From positions 124,001 to 188,000 of the forward strand of contig NZ_PJRO01000013.1 of the NCBI RefSeq assembly GCF_002858745.1: a DNA stretch of 64,000 bases. The letters run 5' to 3'. Below are positions 1 to 9,303 of the stretch, piece by piece (the stretch's first letter is position 1; each line of letters begins with the position of its first letter). The position numbers were made by a program, and so were the translations under genes. The notes under the pieces are model-generated. The model was not told where the DNA came from, searched no databases, and saw nothing but the letters and a program-made list of their open reading frames with translations. Source of the DNA: Mesorhizobium loti. GTDB lineage: Bacteria > Pseudomonadota > Alphaproteobacteria > Rhizobiales > Rhizobiaceae.

Positions 1-1057
1 CCTTATAGAGCTTCAGCGTCACCTCGCCTTCGACGTCTTTCTGGCTGAGATCGATCGCTGCCTGCAGCATCTGCCGCTCCGGCGAGAACCAGAAACCGTA
101 ATAGATCAGCTCTGCGTAACGCGGCATCAGCTCATCCTTGAGGTGCGCCGCGCCGCGGTCGAGCGTGATCGATTCGATGGCGCGATGCGCAGCGAGCAGG
201 ATCGTGCCGCCAGGCGTTTCGTAAACGCCACGCGACTTCATGCCGACGAAACGGTTTTCCACCAGGTCAAGGCGGCCGATGCCGTTGTCGCGGCCGTAAT
301 CGTTGAGCTTGGCCAGCAGCGTCGCCGGCGACAGGCGCTCGCCATTGATCGAAACCGCGTCACCCCTCTCGAAGCCGATCTTGATGACGGTCGCCTTGTC
401 GGGGGCAGCTTCCGGCGAAATGGTGCGCATATGGACATATTCAGGTGCTTCGACCGACGGATCTTCCAGCACCTTGCCCTCTGATGAGGAGTGCAGCAGG
501 TTCGCGTCGACCGAGAACGGCGCCTCGCCCTTCTTGTCCTTGGCGACCGGAATCTGGTGCTGCTCAGCGAATTCGAGCAGGTGCGTGCGGCTCTTGAACG
601 ACCAGTCGCGCCACGGTGCGATGATCTTGATGTCCGGATTCAGCGCATAAGCCGACAGCTCGAAACGCACCTGATCGTTGCCCTTGCCGGTTGCGCCGTG
701 CGCGATGGCGTCAGCACCAGTCCTTTCGGCGATCTCGATCAGATGCTTGGAGATCAGCGGACGGGCGATCGACGTGCCGAGCAGGTAGACGCCTTCATAG
801 ACGGCGTTGGCGCGGAACATCGGGAAGACAAAATCGCGTACGAATTCCTCGCGCACGTCCTCGATGAAGATCTCCTTGATGCCAAGCATCTCGGCCTTGC
901 GGCGCGCCGGTTCCAACTCTTCGCCCTGGCCAAGGTCGGCGGTGAAGGTAACCACCTCCGCACCGAGTTCGGTTTGCAGCCACTTCAGGATGATCGAGGT
1001 ATCGAGGCCGCCCGAATAGGCGAGCACCACCTTCTTTACGTCTTTGAACTTTGACAT
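1..1057 (-). CDS. argG: Argininosuccinate synthase (3' end cut by window edge)
   Basis: Joins citrulline and aspartate using ATP to form argininosuccinate, the penultimate step of arginine synthesis, in the cytoplasm. Reading leftward from ATG 1057-1055, the protein opens with [21 protein letters not shown]; the PP-loop motif SGGLDTS lies at residues 15-21, as in all ArgG proteins. About 352 of the usual ~400 residues are visible and the frame is open to base 1, so the C-terminus is lost to the window edge. An AGG-type ribosome site lies just upstream of the start. The 292-bp gap to the next, divergent gene holds a small hairpin (CCACGC-TTTTT-GCGTGG, 1178-1194) and no recognised gene. Confidence 0.95.
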   Translation of the reverse strand, partial: MSKFKDVKKVVLAYSGGLDTSIILKWLQTELGAEVVTFTADLGQGEELEPARRKAEMLGIKEIFIEDVREEFVRDFVFPMFRANAVYEGVYLLGTSIARPLISKHLIEIAERTGADAIAHGATGKGNDQVRFELSAYALNPDIKIIAPWRDWSFKSRTHLLEFAEQHQIPVAKDKKGEAPFSVDANLLHSSSEGKVLEDPSVEAPEYVHMRTISPEAAPDKATVIKIGFERGDAVSINGERLSPATLLAKLNDYGRDNGIGRLDLVENRFVGMKSRGVYETPGGTILLAAHRAIESITLDRGAAHLKDELMPRYAELIYYGFWFSPERQMLQAAIDLSQKDVEGEVTLKLYK

Positions 1058-1349
1058 CTTGGAGGGCAACCTTCCTGCGTTGGTCAGAACCGCTTTTTCG
1101 GCGCCACTATTAGTGCGGTTCCGATCCCGGGGGAAGCGGCCAAACATGGCAAATTGTTTGGCAGCAATGACGTTTGACCACGCTTTTTGCGTGGCAGCCG
1201 ACGTCCGGCGGAAACACTTCATTGACCGTACCGTTCAACGGAGCAGGGAACTCGCCTTGTAGACCGGTGAGTTAAACCGGCTTTCACGATTCAACCGCTA
1301 GTCGGTCCTAACTTTCCTGATCGCTTCCCTTCGAAGGCTGCTGAATCCG

Positions 1350-3434
1350 ATGCGCGTCATCTCCTGCATCGCCATGGAACACAATCTGTGGCTCGTCTTC
1401 CTTGCGGCATTCCTCTGCGTTACCGGCAGCTGGGTCACCTCCGGCCTCTTCCAGCGTGTCAGGAAAACCGAAGGAGTCCAGGCCAAGGGCTGGCTGGTTC
1501 TGACCGCCGTTGCCGCCGGCTCGTCAATCTGGTGCACGCATTTCGTCGCCATGCTGGCCTACGACCCCGGCGCGCCGATTTTCTTCGAGCCGCTGCTGAC
1601 CATGGCGTCGCTGATCATTGCCATCGTCGGCACAGGTGTCGGCTTTGCCTGGGCAACAAGCAGCCGCCGTTTCGCGGCTATGACCGGCGGCGCTCTGGTC
1701 GGGTTGGCGATCTCGGCCATGCACTACACAGGCATGGCCGCGTACCACGTCGCTGGCATCGTTGAATGGGATGGCGCCTATGTCACCGCATCCGTCCTTA
1801 TCGCAATAGCCGCAGCAGCCCTGGCGTTGAAGCAGTGGGTTGATGGACAGAGCCCGAAGGCATTCCTCATCGGCACAGCCAGTCTGGTCCTCGCGATCGT
1901 TGGCTTGCATTTCACCGGCATGGCAGCCGTATCCGTGACGCCGATGTCCTTCGTCACGGGTGGTACCAACCCAAGCGTCCTCGAAGCCATGGCCGTTTCG
2001 GTCGCGATCGTTGGATTGCTCATCGCTGGTACGGGCGCCGTCAGCCATCTCATCGACGAGCGGACGCGTTTCGAAAATTATGAGCGCCTGCAACATCTCG
2101 CCCTCAACGATGCACTGACCGGCCTGCCGAACCGAACCAGCTTCAACGACTATCTGGCCCACGAAATCGAGCGGGCGAGCGAAGACGCTGCCGGAAAGGT
2201 TGCCGTCGTCGGCATAGACCTCGACCGCTTCAAGGAGATCAACGACCTGCGTGGACATGCAGCCGGCGATCAGGCGCTGAAGACCGTGGCGCGCCGCCTG
2301 GCGCGCTTGTTGAAGGATGGTGAATTTGCCGCCCGCCTGGGCGGCGACGAATTTGCGGCCATCAAGCGTTTTTCGGATCAGGGGGATTTGCTTGATTTCG
2401 TTGCCAGGCTGGAAAAGGCGTTGTTTCAGCCGCTGCGTTTCGACGATTTCGAAATCGTCACCGGCGCCAGCATCGGTGTCGCCGTCTACCCGCACGATGG
2501 CGAAGACAGCGAACGCCTGGTGAGCAATGCCGATCTGGCCATGTACCGTGCCAAGGCAGATGTGCAGCAGGCCGTATGTTTCTATGAATCGGCCATGGAC
2601 GAGGCCGCCCGCGACCGGCGGGCGCTTGCAAACGACCTGCGGCAGGCGATCGAGCGTGGCGAACTGGCCCTTCACTATCAGCTGCAGGCCTCCCTGCTGA
2701 CTGGCGCAGTAACCGGCTATGAGGCGCTCCTGCGCTGGCGCCACCCCGAACGGGGCATGATCCCGCCGTCGGAATTCATTCCGATCGCGGAGGAAAACGG
2801 CTCGATCCAGGCGATCGGCGAGTGGGTTCTCCGCACTGCGTGCCGGCACGCGGCGGGTTGGCACAATGAGCACAAGGTCGCGGTCAACCTGTCATCGAAA
2901 CAGCTGTCGCACAGTAACCTGCCGAAGCTGGTCCACGAGATTCTGCTCGAGACCGGCCTGCCGGCGCGCCGGCTGGAACTCGAACTGACCGAGTCCGCCA
3001 TCATCGCCGACAAGGCACGAACCCTGCACGCGCTGCGCCAGATCAAGGCGCTCGGCGTCACCATCGCGATCGACGATTTCGGCACCGGTTATTCCTCGCT
3101 CGACACTTTGCGCTCCTTCCCGTTCGACAAGATCAAGCTCGATCGTTCGTTCATGGGCGATATCGAACAGAGCCCGCAGGCCAAGGCCATCGTGCGCGCC
3201 GTGCTGGCTTTGGGACGCAGCCTCGAGATTCCGGTGCTTGCCGAGGGTGTCGAGACAAAGGTCCAGCTTTCCATCCTGCAGAAAGAAGGCTGCAACGAAG
3301 CGCAAGGATATCTGCTTGGCCGTCCTCAACCGCTCGTCAGGATCATCGAGGCCAGGTTCGGTCCCGATATCCCCGAAGAGGCTACGGAAATGTCCCTTTG
3401 CGAGCTCCCGGAGCTCAAACGCCTGGGTCGATAG
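1350..3434 (+). CDS. MHYT-GGDEF-EAL cyclic-di-GMP turnover protein
   Basis: A membrane sensor that likely makes and/or degrades cyclic-di-GMP. The N-terminal ~240 residues are seven hydrophobic segments carrying three MHYT-type repeats (CTHFVAML near 62, MHYTGMAA at 124-131, LHFTGMAA at 186-193), a family thought to bind copper and sense a gas such as O2, CO or NO. A diguanylate cyclase domain follows (DALTGLPNR near 252, intact RLGGDEF near 330-336) and then a phosphodiesterase domain (EALLRW near 458, DDFGTGYSSL near 575). Both catalytic signatures are intact, so the net activity cannot be predicted from sequence. It stands alone, divergent from argG. A second in-frame ATG (1374) is a possible alternative start. 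Confidence 0.93.
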   Translation: MRVISCIAMEHNLWLVFLAAFLCVTGSWVTSGLFQRVRKTEGVQAKGWLVLTAVAAGSSIWCTHFVAMLAYDPGAPIFFEPLLTMASLIIAIVGTGVGFAWATSSRRFAAMTGGALVGLAISAMHYTGMAAYHVAGIVEWDGAYVTASVLIAIAAAALALKQWVDGQSPKAFLIGTASLVLAIVGLHFTGMAAVSVTPMSFVTGGTNPSVLEAMAVSVAIVGLLIAGTGAVSHLIDERTRFENYERLQHLALNDALTGLPNRTSFNDYLAHEIERASEDAAGKVAVVGIDLDRFKEINDLRGHAAGDQALKTVARRLARLLKDGEFAARLGGDEFAAIKRFSDQGDLLDFVARLEKALFQPLRFDDFEIVTGASIGVAVYPHDGEDSERLVSNADLAMYRAKADVQQAVCFYESAMDEAARDRRALANDLRQAIERGELALHYQLQASLLTGAVTGYEALLRWRHPERGMIPPSEFIPIAEENGSIQAIGEWVLRTACRHAAGWHNEHKVAVNLSSKQLSHSNLPKLVHEILLETGLPARRLELELTESAIIADKARTLHALRQIKALGVTIAIDDFGTGYSSLDTLRSFPFDKIKLDRSFMGDIEQSPQAKAIVRAVLALGRSLEIPVLAEGVETKVQLSILQKEGCNEAQGYLLGRPQPLVRIIEARFGPDIPEEATEMSLCELPELKRLGR

Positions 3435-3506
3435 CAGGCGGCCAGCTGTCCCTGGAGCATGGTGGGTTTATCGGCTATGGCTTGGCCTGCCTTTGGGGAC
3501 CGTGCA

Positions 3507-4148
3507 ATGTCGTTTGTTCCAGACACCACCACACTGATCCAGTTCGCCATCGCCACCTTCATCCTGGCGATCACGCCCGGACCTGACATGACGCTGTTCG
3601 TCAGCCGCACGCTGAGCCAAGGACGTGCCGCCGGTTTCGCCTCGATGGCGGGGGCGCTCTCCGGGACGCTGATCCACACGTCACTTGTGGTAGTCGGCAT
3701 TTCCGCGCTCATCGTTGCCTCGCCGATGGCGTTCTTTGTGCTGAAGATCTTCGGCGCCGGCTACCTCGTCTTCCTTGCCTGGCAGGCCATCGCCAAGGGA
3801 TCGGCTTTCTCGCCCGAGAAGAAAGTCGGGCCGAAGATCTCACTGACTCGCGCCTGGGCGGCCGGATTGGGCGTCAACCTGCTCAACCCGAAGATCATCC
3901 TGTTCTTCATGACCTTCCTGCCGCAGTTCGTTTCCGCACACGACCCTCACGCACCGGGCAAGCTGTTCTTCCTCGGCGCGATGTTCGTGGTGCTGTCCAT
4001 TCCGGTCACCGCACCGATGGTGTTCGCCGCGGAAAAATTCTCGTCGGCGATGAAGGCAAGCCCCCGCGTGACACGCGCCGTGGACTTTCTGTTTGCTGGC
4101 GTGTTCTCGGCCTTCGCGCTCAAAATCCTGACGGCCCAGGCTAAGTAG
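3507..4148 (+). CDS. LysE/RhtB family amino-acid exporter
   Basis: Inner-membrane exporter of the LysE/RhtB type, probably for amino acids or derivatives; substrate unknown. The 213-residue protein has about six hydrophobic segments and the family signature ITPGPDMTLFVSRTL near residues 24-38, plus the conserved NLLNPKIILFF stretch. The start at 3507 is chosen over an in-frame ATG at 3459 because GGGGA lies about 9 bases upstream and the protein then begins at the normal family position. Its last codons overlap the converging minus-strand gene by 8 bases. A second LysE-type gene lies at 41486. Confidence 0.88.
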   Translation: MSFVPDTTTLIQFAIATFILAITPGPDMTLFVSRTLSQGRAAGFASMAGALSGTLIHTSLVVVGISALIVASPMAFFVLKIFGAGYLVFLAWQAIAKGSAFSPEKKVGPKISLTRAWAAGLGVNLLNPKIILFFMTFLPQFVSAHDPHAPGKLFFLGAMFVVLSIPVTAPMVFAAEKFSSAMKASPRVTRAVDFLFAGVFSAFALKILTAQAK

Positions 4149-4602
4149 GCGGACTGCCTTCCGACCACCAGCTGGCCGCCCAGCGGCCGGCACAGAGCCA
4201 ATAGAAGATGCCGCCGACCATTCCGGCGCCGACAATGCCCAGGATGAGACGCGTATCGGTGACCGCGAAGTCGGGATCACCGGATTGCCAGGCAACGCCG
4301 AGGACGACACCCGCAATCACGCCGCCGCCCAGCGCATAAAACAGCCAGTCTCGCCGCGCCAGCACTTCGGCGAGCAGGATGAGCAGCGCTGAAGGTGCAA
4401 ACGCGAAATAGGCGACGAAGACCGCCAGAAGCGGAATGGTGACGATGAGTGGCCCGCTCGCCATCCAGCGGGTTTCCTCGGCACTGAACCCAATCGCACC
4501 CAGGAACAGGACATTGATGAAGGCACTCGCCGCAATCGCGGCGACTGCGTAACCGAACAGAATGACAAGGCAGCGGATGAAATAGGCCGCGAAGCGGTTC
4601 AC
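4141..4602 (-). CDS. Small multi-pass membrane protein, unknown function
   Basis: A 153-residue hydrophobic protein with about four predicted membrane segments (near residues 8-30, 46-75, 84-105 and 122-142). I do not recognise the family. The GTG start overlaps the rlmN stop by four bases (GTGA), the usual sign of translational coupling, so it is very likely cotranscribed with rlmN. Alternatives: it may belong to a lineage-specific family of rlmN-linked membrane proteins. No catalytic motif is visible. Confidence 0.75.
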   Translation of the reverse strand: MNRFAAYFIRCLVILFGYAVAAIAASAFINVLFLGAIGFSAEETRWMASGPLIVTIPLLAVFVAYFAFAPSALLILLAEVLARRDWLFYALGGGVIAGVVLGVAWQSGDPDFAVTDTRLILGIVGAGMVGGIFYWLCAGRWAASWWSEGSPPT

Positions 4603-5831
4603 TCGCCATGTCCCGCGATCATCATCGCTTCCAGCGCCAGGCGCTCGGATTTCTTCAGCCGCTCCGATTCCGACTTCAGCTGCCCACATGCAGCGAGGAT
4701 GTCGCGGCCGCGCGGCGTCCGGATCGGCGAGGCGTAGCCGGCATTGTTGATGAAGTCGGCGAATTTCTCGATCGTCTCCCAGTCCGAGCACTGGTAGTTG
4801 GTGCCGGGCCAAGGGTTGAACGGGATCAGGTTGATCTTGGCCGGGATGCCCTTGAGCAGCTGAATCAGCGCCTTGGCATCCTCCAGACTGTCATTGACGT
4901 CCTTCAGCATTACATATTCGAAAGTGATGCGGCGTGCGTTGGAAAGGCCCGGATATTTCCGGCAGGCATCGATCAGATCCTTCAGCGGGTACTTCTTGTT
5001 GATCGGCACCAGAAGATCACGCAGATCGTCATTGGATGCATGCAGCGAAATCGCCAGCATCACGCCGATCTCTTCGCCAGTGCGGAAGATTTCCGGCACC
5101 ACGCCCGATGTGGAAAGCGTGATACGCCGCTTGGACAAGGCCAAGCCGTCGCCGTCGGACGCAATCAGCAGCGCCTGCTTCACCGCCTCGAAATTGTAGA
5201 GCGGCTCGCCCATGCCCATCATGACGATGTTGGAAACCTTGCGGCCTTCGGCCGGCACGATGGCGCCAGCCGGCGTGTCGCGATCCGGAAAATCGCCTAG
5301 CCGGTCACGGGCCGTCAGCAGCTGCGCCAGGATTTCTTCCGCCGTCAGGTTGCGTACCAGCTTCTGTGTGCCGGTATGGCAGAAGGAACAGGTCAGCGTA
5401 CAACCGACCTGCGAGGAGATGCAAAGCGTGCCGCGCCCCTCTTCAGGGATATAGACCGTCTCGATCTCTACCGGCCTGCCGGCTCCACGTGGCGGAAAGC
5501 GGAACAGCCATTTGCGCGTACCGTCCGACGAAATCTGCTCCTCGACGATCTCTGGCCGGGTAATCGCGAAATGCTGGTCGAGTGCGGTGCGCAGATCCTT
5601 CGAGATGTTGAACATCTGCGAGAATTCGGAGACGCCGCGCACATAGAGCCAATGCCAGAGTTGCTGCACCCGCATCTTGGCCTGCTTTTCCGGCACGATG
5701 CCGGCGGCGACAAGCGCCTCGGCCATCTCGGCGCGGCCGAGGCCGATCAGCGAGCTTTTTTGCGGCGCAGCGGCACGTGCCGCCAGGGCGGCGCGCGTGT
5801 TGCCATCGGTGATGTCGATAGAAAAGGTCAT
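4599..5831 (-). CDS. rlmN: Dual-specificity 23S rRNA/tRNA adenine-C2 methyltransferase RlmN
   Basis: Radical-SAM enzyme that methylates C2 of A2503 in 23S rRNA and of A37 in some tRNAs, affecting decoding accuracy. The 410-residue protein has the [4Fe-4S] motif CxxxCxxC (CTLTCSFC, near 143-150), the GMGEPL motif of the family, and a C-terminal Cys (ILAACGQL) matching the catalytic methyl-carrying cysteine. Length and order match alphaproteobacterial RlmN. It is upstream of and overlaps the small membrane protein gene at 4141-4602. Confidence 0.96.
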   Translation of the reverse strand: MTFSIDITDGNTRAALAARAAAPQKSSLIGLGRAEMAEALVAAGIVPEKQAKMRVQQLWHWLYVRGVSEFSQMFNISKDLRTALDQHFAITRPEIVEEQISSDGTRKWLFRFPPRGAGRPVEIETVYIPEEGRGTLCISSQVGCTLTCSFCHTGTQKLVRNLTAEEILAQLLTARDRLGDFPDRDTPAGAIVPAEGRKVSNIVMMGMGEPLYNFEAVKQALLIASDGDGLALSKRRITLSTSGVVPEIFRTGEEIGVMLAISLHASNDDLRDLLVPINKKYPLKDLIDACRKYPGLSNARRITFEYVMLKDVNDSLEDAKALIQLLKGIPAKINLIPFNPWPGTNYQCSDWETIEKFADFINNAGYASPIRTPRGRDILAACGQLKSESERLKKSERLALEAMMIAGHGE

Positions 5832-5920
5832 GGCGGATCTGGCTTGAACAGAGCAATCCTGGCTAGATAGGGTTCAGGGGCCACATATCACAGCTGTGGC
5901 ATGGCGTCACGATGGCCAAC

Positions 5921-6424
5921 CTATCGCTGGATCGGCTCAAGAATAAATCGGTATTCCTGTTCCAGCTTGCCGGTGCGCGGATGCGGCACCGCCTTTCCAT
6001 GCGGTTTCCAGCCCCAACGTTCGTAGAACTGGACCGCACGCTCGTTGTCGACGTAGACAGAGAGCCTGGCCACCGCAAAGCCTCGTTCGAGCAATGCATC
6101 CTGCGTGGTCACCAGCGCCACAGCGCCGTAACTCCTTCCCCAGGAAGGTGGCTCGACCCCGAAATAGTGCAGTTCGGCCATGGTTTCGTCCCCGGGGACC
6201 GGCGCATTCGCCGTGAAGGCAATCGGTCGCCCGTCGTCGGCGTCCTCGAAAACCATCAGCAGGAATGAACGCGGCGAAATCTCCAGCACCCGTTTGATGA
6301 CGGGGCGCGACAATTCGAGTGGCGGCACGTCCTTGTCGTTGTCGCGCCAACTGGTTGCCTCAGCCCAAATCTGCGCTGCCGCATCGAGATGTTCGCCAGT
6401 CTCGTCGACAACGATGCGCATCAT
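5921..6424 (-). CDS. GNAT-family N-acetyltransferase
   Basis: A 167-residue acetyltransferase of the GNAT fold; substrate unknown. The acetyl-CoA binding region reads SWGRSYGAVALVTTQDALLERG near residues 114-135, followed by the typical VDNERAVQFYERWGW motif near 146-160 that closes the fold. It lies 89 bp upstream of rlmN on the same strand; that gap contains a hairpin GCCACA...TGTGGC but no T-run, so read-through into rlmN is possible. Its 3' neighbour upstream on this strand is separated by a terminator at 6450-6477. Confidence 0.85.
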   Translation of the reverse strand: MMRIVVDETGEHLDAAAQIWAEATSWRDNDKDVPPLELSRPVIKRVLEISPRSFLLMVFEDADDGRPIAFTANAPVPGDETMAELHYFGVEPPSWGRSYGAVALVTTQDALLERGFAVARLSVYVDNERAVQFYERWGWKPHGKAVPHPRTGKLEQEYRFILEPIQR

Positions 6425-6449
6425 TGCAGGATCCTCGCGCTCCCCGAAA

Positions 6450-6477
6450 CAGAAAGGGCCGGGTACTGACCCGGCCC
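6450..6477 (-). terminator. Rho-independent terminator after the IalB gene
   Basis: On the minus strand an inverted repeat GGGCCGGGT-CAGT-ACCCGGCCC (9-bp perfect arms, 6456-6477) is followed by TTTCTGTTT. It lies 27 bases beyond the stop of the IalB-family gene, separating it from the acetyltransferase gene. Confidence 0.75.
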
Positions 6478-6503
6478 GCCTTCGAATATTGGGACTTCAG
6501 ACC

Positions 6504-7007
6504 CTATTTGCAATTGGCGATCGACTGCAGCGCCGCCGAAATGCCTTTCAGCGAGAAAACGTAGGAGGTTGGATTGCCACGGCCGGACTTGGCGGTGACC
6601 TTCATGTCCTTGCCGGTCTTCATTGCCGCGATCAGCACCGGCTCTTCGGCGGCGTTTTCAACCCAAGCCGACTTGCCGCGGGTGAACATCGAAAACGACT
6701 TGTTGTCGATGGTGACGGTGGCCTTCGAATTCTGCTGGAAGGTGTAGCCTGCGATGAACTGCGGTTCGTACGAAACCTGCTGGCCCGGGCGCTGGCTGAC
6801 GAAGAAGAACATGTCGCCATGGTCGAGCGTCGGCGGTTGCTTGTCGGTGGGGACGGTCAACACGTAGCACACCTTACCGGTCTGCGCCTTGTAGCTGTAG
6901 GTGCCCCAGGCGTTGTGCTGGCCGATCTTGGTTGCCTGCTGCGCCAGCGCCGGCGAGGCAACGGCTAGCAAGACCAGACTGGTGGCTGTGAGGATCAATC
7001 CGCGCAT
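6504..7007 (-). CDS. Invasion-associated locus B (IalB) family periplasmic protein
   Basis: A secreted 167-residue protein with a clear signal peptide (MRGLILTATSLVLLAVASPALA, cleavage near 22). The rest is the beta-rich IalB domain, including the conserved WGTYSYK start, a CYVLTVPTDK segment and a C-terminal Cys that could pair with the first (C47 and C166). The family is named from a Bartonella invasion protein but is widespread in non-pathogenic rhizobia, where its role is unknown. It is a single-gene unit with its own terminator. Confidence 0.85.
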   Translation of the reverse strand: MRGLILTATSLVLLAVASPALAQQATKIGQHNAWGTYSYKAQTGKVCYVLTVPTDKQPPTLDHGDMFFFVSQRPGQQVSYEPQFIAGYTFQQNSKATVTIDNKSFSMFTRGKSAWVENAAEEPVLIAAMKTGKDMKVTAKSGRGNPTSYVFSLKGISAALQSIANCK

Positions 7008-7276
7008 CTTATTCCCTGTATTCCATACGGTGCGGGGCCAGGCGGACCCCCGCCCGCCGGTTCGCTTCAGTTTGATTTAATCTGGGTTACCAAAGGGTGA
7101 ACTTTCCGTTGAAAAGAACATGACCTTCGGAAACCGCCGCCAATTCCGCGCCTTGGCCACCCTTCGGACAACGACACGGTGTCCCGGCGCCGACTTGGAG
7201 AGCAGGAAAACGGCAAGAATTTGACTGGGTTTGCCAGATCGAGATCGTACTGGCCAGGCAGTGTGGTGACGTCGCG

Positions 7277-7639
7277 TCAATCCTGTTCGGCGATCGCCTT
7301 GCGGGCAGCAAGCTTGTGAGCGGGCGTGATATGGGCGCGCACGGCAGTGATCGCAGCAGTCAGAACCGCCACGTCGTCGGTAAATCCGATACCCGCGACG
7401 ATGTCGGGAATGGCATCCACCGGCAGCACGAAATAGGCGAGCGCACCAAACAGGATCGCCTTGACCTTAAGCGGCGTTTCCTTGTCCAGGGCGCAATAAT
7501 AAGCCGCGACAAAATCTTCCATGAACGGAACCTGCCGCGCCGCTTTCTTGGCGGTGCGCCAGAATTTGGCGCGCACATTGTCCTCGCCGATAGCCTTGCC
7601 GTCGGGTCCGAAGAACTCGTAATTGCTGCCCTGCACCAT
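7277..7639 (-). CDS. DUF1232 (YkvA-like) membrane protein
   Basis: A 120-residue protein with the DUF1232 core: a charged N-terminus and the hydrophobic stretch AILFGALAYFVLPVDAIPDI followed by a second short hydrophobic segment. The YFVLPVDAIPD motif is the family signature; function unknown. The start at 7639 is preferred over ATG 7696 because GAGG sits about 9 bases upstream. The 269-bp gap between this gene and the IalB gene shows no gene. Confidence 0.83.
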   Translation of the reverse strand: MVQGSNYEFFGPDGKAIGEDNVRAKFWRTAKKAARQVPFMEDFVAAYYCALDKETPLKVKAILFGALAYFVLPVDAIPDIVAGIGFTDDVAVLTAAITAVRAHITPAHKLAARKAIAEQD

Positions 7640-7717
7640 CGGTGGTTTCCCTCGTGCCTCGGTGCGAAATGTGGTGACCGTTGCAATCCACTGCAAGATG
7701 CAACCGTTTCAGTCGAC

Positions 7718-8014
7718 TCAGTTGCCCGCGAAGCGGTCCATCTTCCTGGCCAGTTCGAAATCGAGCGCCGTCAGTCCGCCGACGTCGTGCGTGTTCAATG
7801 TGACGTCCACGGTCTTGTAGACATTCGACCAGTCGGGATGGTGATCCAGTTTCTCGGCCGCCAGCGCCGAACGCGTCATGAAGGCGAAGGCCTCCGAAAA
7901 ATTCTTGAATTCGAACCTGCGGCGGATCGATTTCCCGTCAGCGGCAAGGGCCCAGTTCTCGAGTCCGGCCAGAAGCGCCGCAACGGCCTGCCCGTCCAAT
8001 TTTTCTCTCGCCAT
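7718..8014 (-). CDS. phhB: 4a-hydroxytetrahydrobiopterin dehydratase (pterin-4a-carbinolamine dehydratase)
   Basis: Dehydrates the 4a-hydroxy-pterin formed by aromatic amino-acid hydroxylases, regenerating the pterin cofactor. The 98-residue protein matches the usual length and has the catalytic HHPDW motif at residues 58-62 with the downstream H76 in LNTHDVGG. No hydroxylase gene is nearby. The gene starts 28 bases from a palindromic repeat (8042-8086) that occupies its upstream region. Confidence 0.9.
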   Translation of the reverse strand: MAREKLDGQAVAALLAGLENWALAADGKSIRRRFEFKNFSEAFAFMTRSALAAEKLDHHPDWSNVYKTVDVTLNTHDVGGLTALDFELARKMDRFAGN

Positions 8015-8041
8015 GACCTGCTTCCGTGCTATCGCGGTTAA

Positions 8042-8086
8042 GCATGTCGCGCAAAAGTGCCCAGCGGTTTTGCGATAACGACATGC
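8042..8086. repeat. Palindromic repeat element, copy 1
   Basis: GCATGTCG at 8042-8049 pairs with CGACATGC at 8079-8086, and inside it GCAAAA pairs with TTTTGC around a GTGCCCAGCGG loop. The core resembles that of the other copies in this window (AAAAGTGCGNAGCGGTTTT). It lies between two divergent genes. Confidence 0.75.
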
Positions 8087-8168
8087 GCAAAAACAAAACC
8101 TGATGCGCAAGGAGCGAATCCGAAAGATCGCGACGTGCATCAGAACTGGCAGGATAACGTAGCGTCGG

Positions 8169-8687
8169 ATGCGCTTGGAACCCCCTAAATCAATCCTTTT
8201 CGTCTGCCTCGGCAACATCTGCCGTTCGCCGCTGGCGGAAGGCGTCTTCAGAGATGTGCTGACCACGCGCGGACTGGAGCATCGATTTCGGCTGGATTCG
8301 GCCGGCACAGGCGGTTGGCATGCCGGCTCGGCGCCCGACCCACGCTCGATCGAAATCGCCGCGCGCCACGGTATCGACATTGCCGGCCAGAAGGCGCGCA
8401 AGGTTTCTCCTGACGATTTTTCGCGCTTCGACCTGATTTTCGGCATGGATCGGTCGAACGTTGCCGATCTCAAGGCAACCGCCCCGCAGGAGGCCCGCGA
8501 TCGCATCCATCTCTTCCTGGAATTCGCGGGTGAGCGCGGCCGTGAGGTACCGGATCCCTATTATGGCGGCTCCGAGGGCTTTGCCTCTATTTACCGCATG
8601 ATCCGCGAGGCATCGGAGGCAATTGCCACCCGGTTGGACGGGCGCGTGGCGGCATCCGAAAGCGGCCATGCCTCTTCGACGACATAG
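8169..8687 (+). CDS. Low-molecular-weight protein-tyrosine phosphatase
   Basis: Cytoplasmic phosphatase acting on phosphotyrosine or small phosphate esters. The P-loop CLGNICRS has the nucleophile C13 and R19, and the general acid is D128 in DPYYGG. At 172 residues it is slightly longer than the usual ~155 because of a serine-rich C-terminal tail. That tail is encoded on bases that also encode, on the opposite strand, the end of the neighbouring cyclic phosphodiesterase (97-bp convergent overlap, 8591-8687). Confidence 0.92.
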   Translation: MRLEPPKSILFVCLGNICRSPLAEGVFRDVLTTRGLEHRFRLDSAGTGGWHAGSAPDPRSIEIAARHGIDIAGQKARKVSPDDFSRFDLIFGMDRSNVADLKATAPQEARDRIHLFLEFAGERGREVPDPYYGGSEGFASIYRMIREASEAIATRLDGRVAASESGHASSTT

Positions 8688-9187
8688 GGCCCGCCGCCAA
8701 CCGAATCGCGAGACGACATCAGCACGAATCGGCCGACCCTGAAGGGCATGGTGGCAAAATTGCCGTGCGCCGAGAGATAGCGGGCAACTTCCTGCGGGCT
8801 GGAATTGCGCAGCCGCGCCAGCGTCACATGTGGCGTGAATTTGCGCGGATCCGTCGGTACGCCAAGGCGCTTGCAGATGCGGTCGATGTCGGCCTGCAGC
8901 AGGTTGAGGTCGGGCGATGGGATGACGCCGGCCCACACGGCATGCGGCTTCTTCTGGCCAAACGCGCCAACACCGCAAAGAGTCAGTGAGAACGAGGAGC
9001 GGTCGATGCGGTCCAGCGCATTGGCGACCTCGTCGGCGACATGGCCTGTGACATCACCGATGAAGCGCAACGTCAGATGGTAATTTTCAACATCGATCCA
9101 GCGGGCACCGGGCAGGCCGCCCCTGAGCAGGGAGAGCGAAAGCGCCGCATCACGCGGAATTTCGAGGGCCGTGAAAAGACGTGGCAT
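8591..9187 (-). CDS. thpR: RNA 2',3'-cyclic phosphodiesterase (2H/LigT family)
   Basis: Opens 2',3'-cyclic phosphate ends of RNA. The 198-residue protein carries the two HxT motifs of the 2H superfamily, HLTL (H37) and HVTL (H120), with normal spacing. The start is fixed by an AGGAGG ribosome site 6 bases before ATG 9187. The 3' end overlaps the convergent phosphatase gene by 97 bp, which adds a C-terminal tail (after about residue 168) beyond the conserved domain. Confidence 0.9.
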   Translation of the reverse strand: MPRLFTALEIPRDAALSLSLLRGGLPGARWIDVENYHLTLRFIGDVTGHVADEVANALDRIDRSSFSLTLCGVGAFGQKKPHAVWAGVIPSPDLNLLQADIDRICKRLGVPTDPRKFTPHVTLARLRNSSPQEVARYLSAHGNFATMPFRVGRFVLMSSRDSVGGGPYVVEEAWPLSDAATRPSNRVAIASDASRIMR

Positions 9188-9303
9188 GGCAAGCCTCCTG
9201 TCCTCGAATCGAACTCTCGATTCACAGCGAATCACTGAAAAGCGGCGGGAGCAAGGGGTTATTTTTGGAGACCCCAACGCCTGTTGCCGATCCCGCAGCC
9301 GGC

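Noticed and set aside
1524-2873. Long minus-strand open frame opposite the GGDEF-EAL gene
   Set aside because: It is the complement of a well-recognised gene, has no family resemblance and no ribosome site.
7008-7276. Short minus-strand frames (7077-7280, 7087-7311) between the IalB and DUF1232 genes
   Set aside because: They overlap in different frames, lack ribosome sites and resemble no family.
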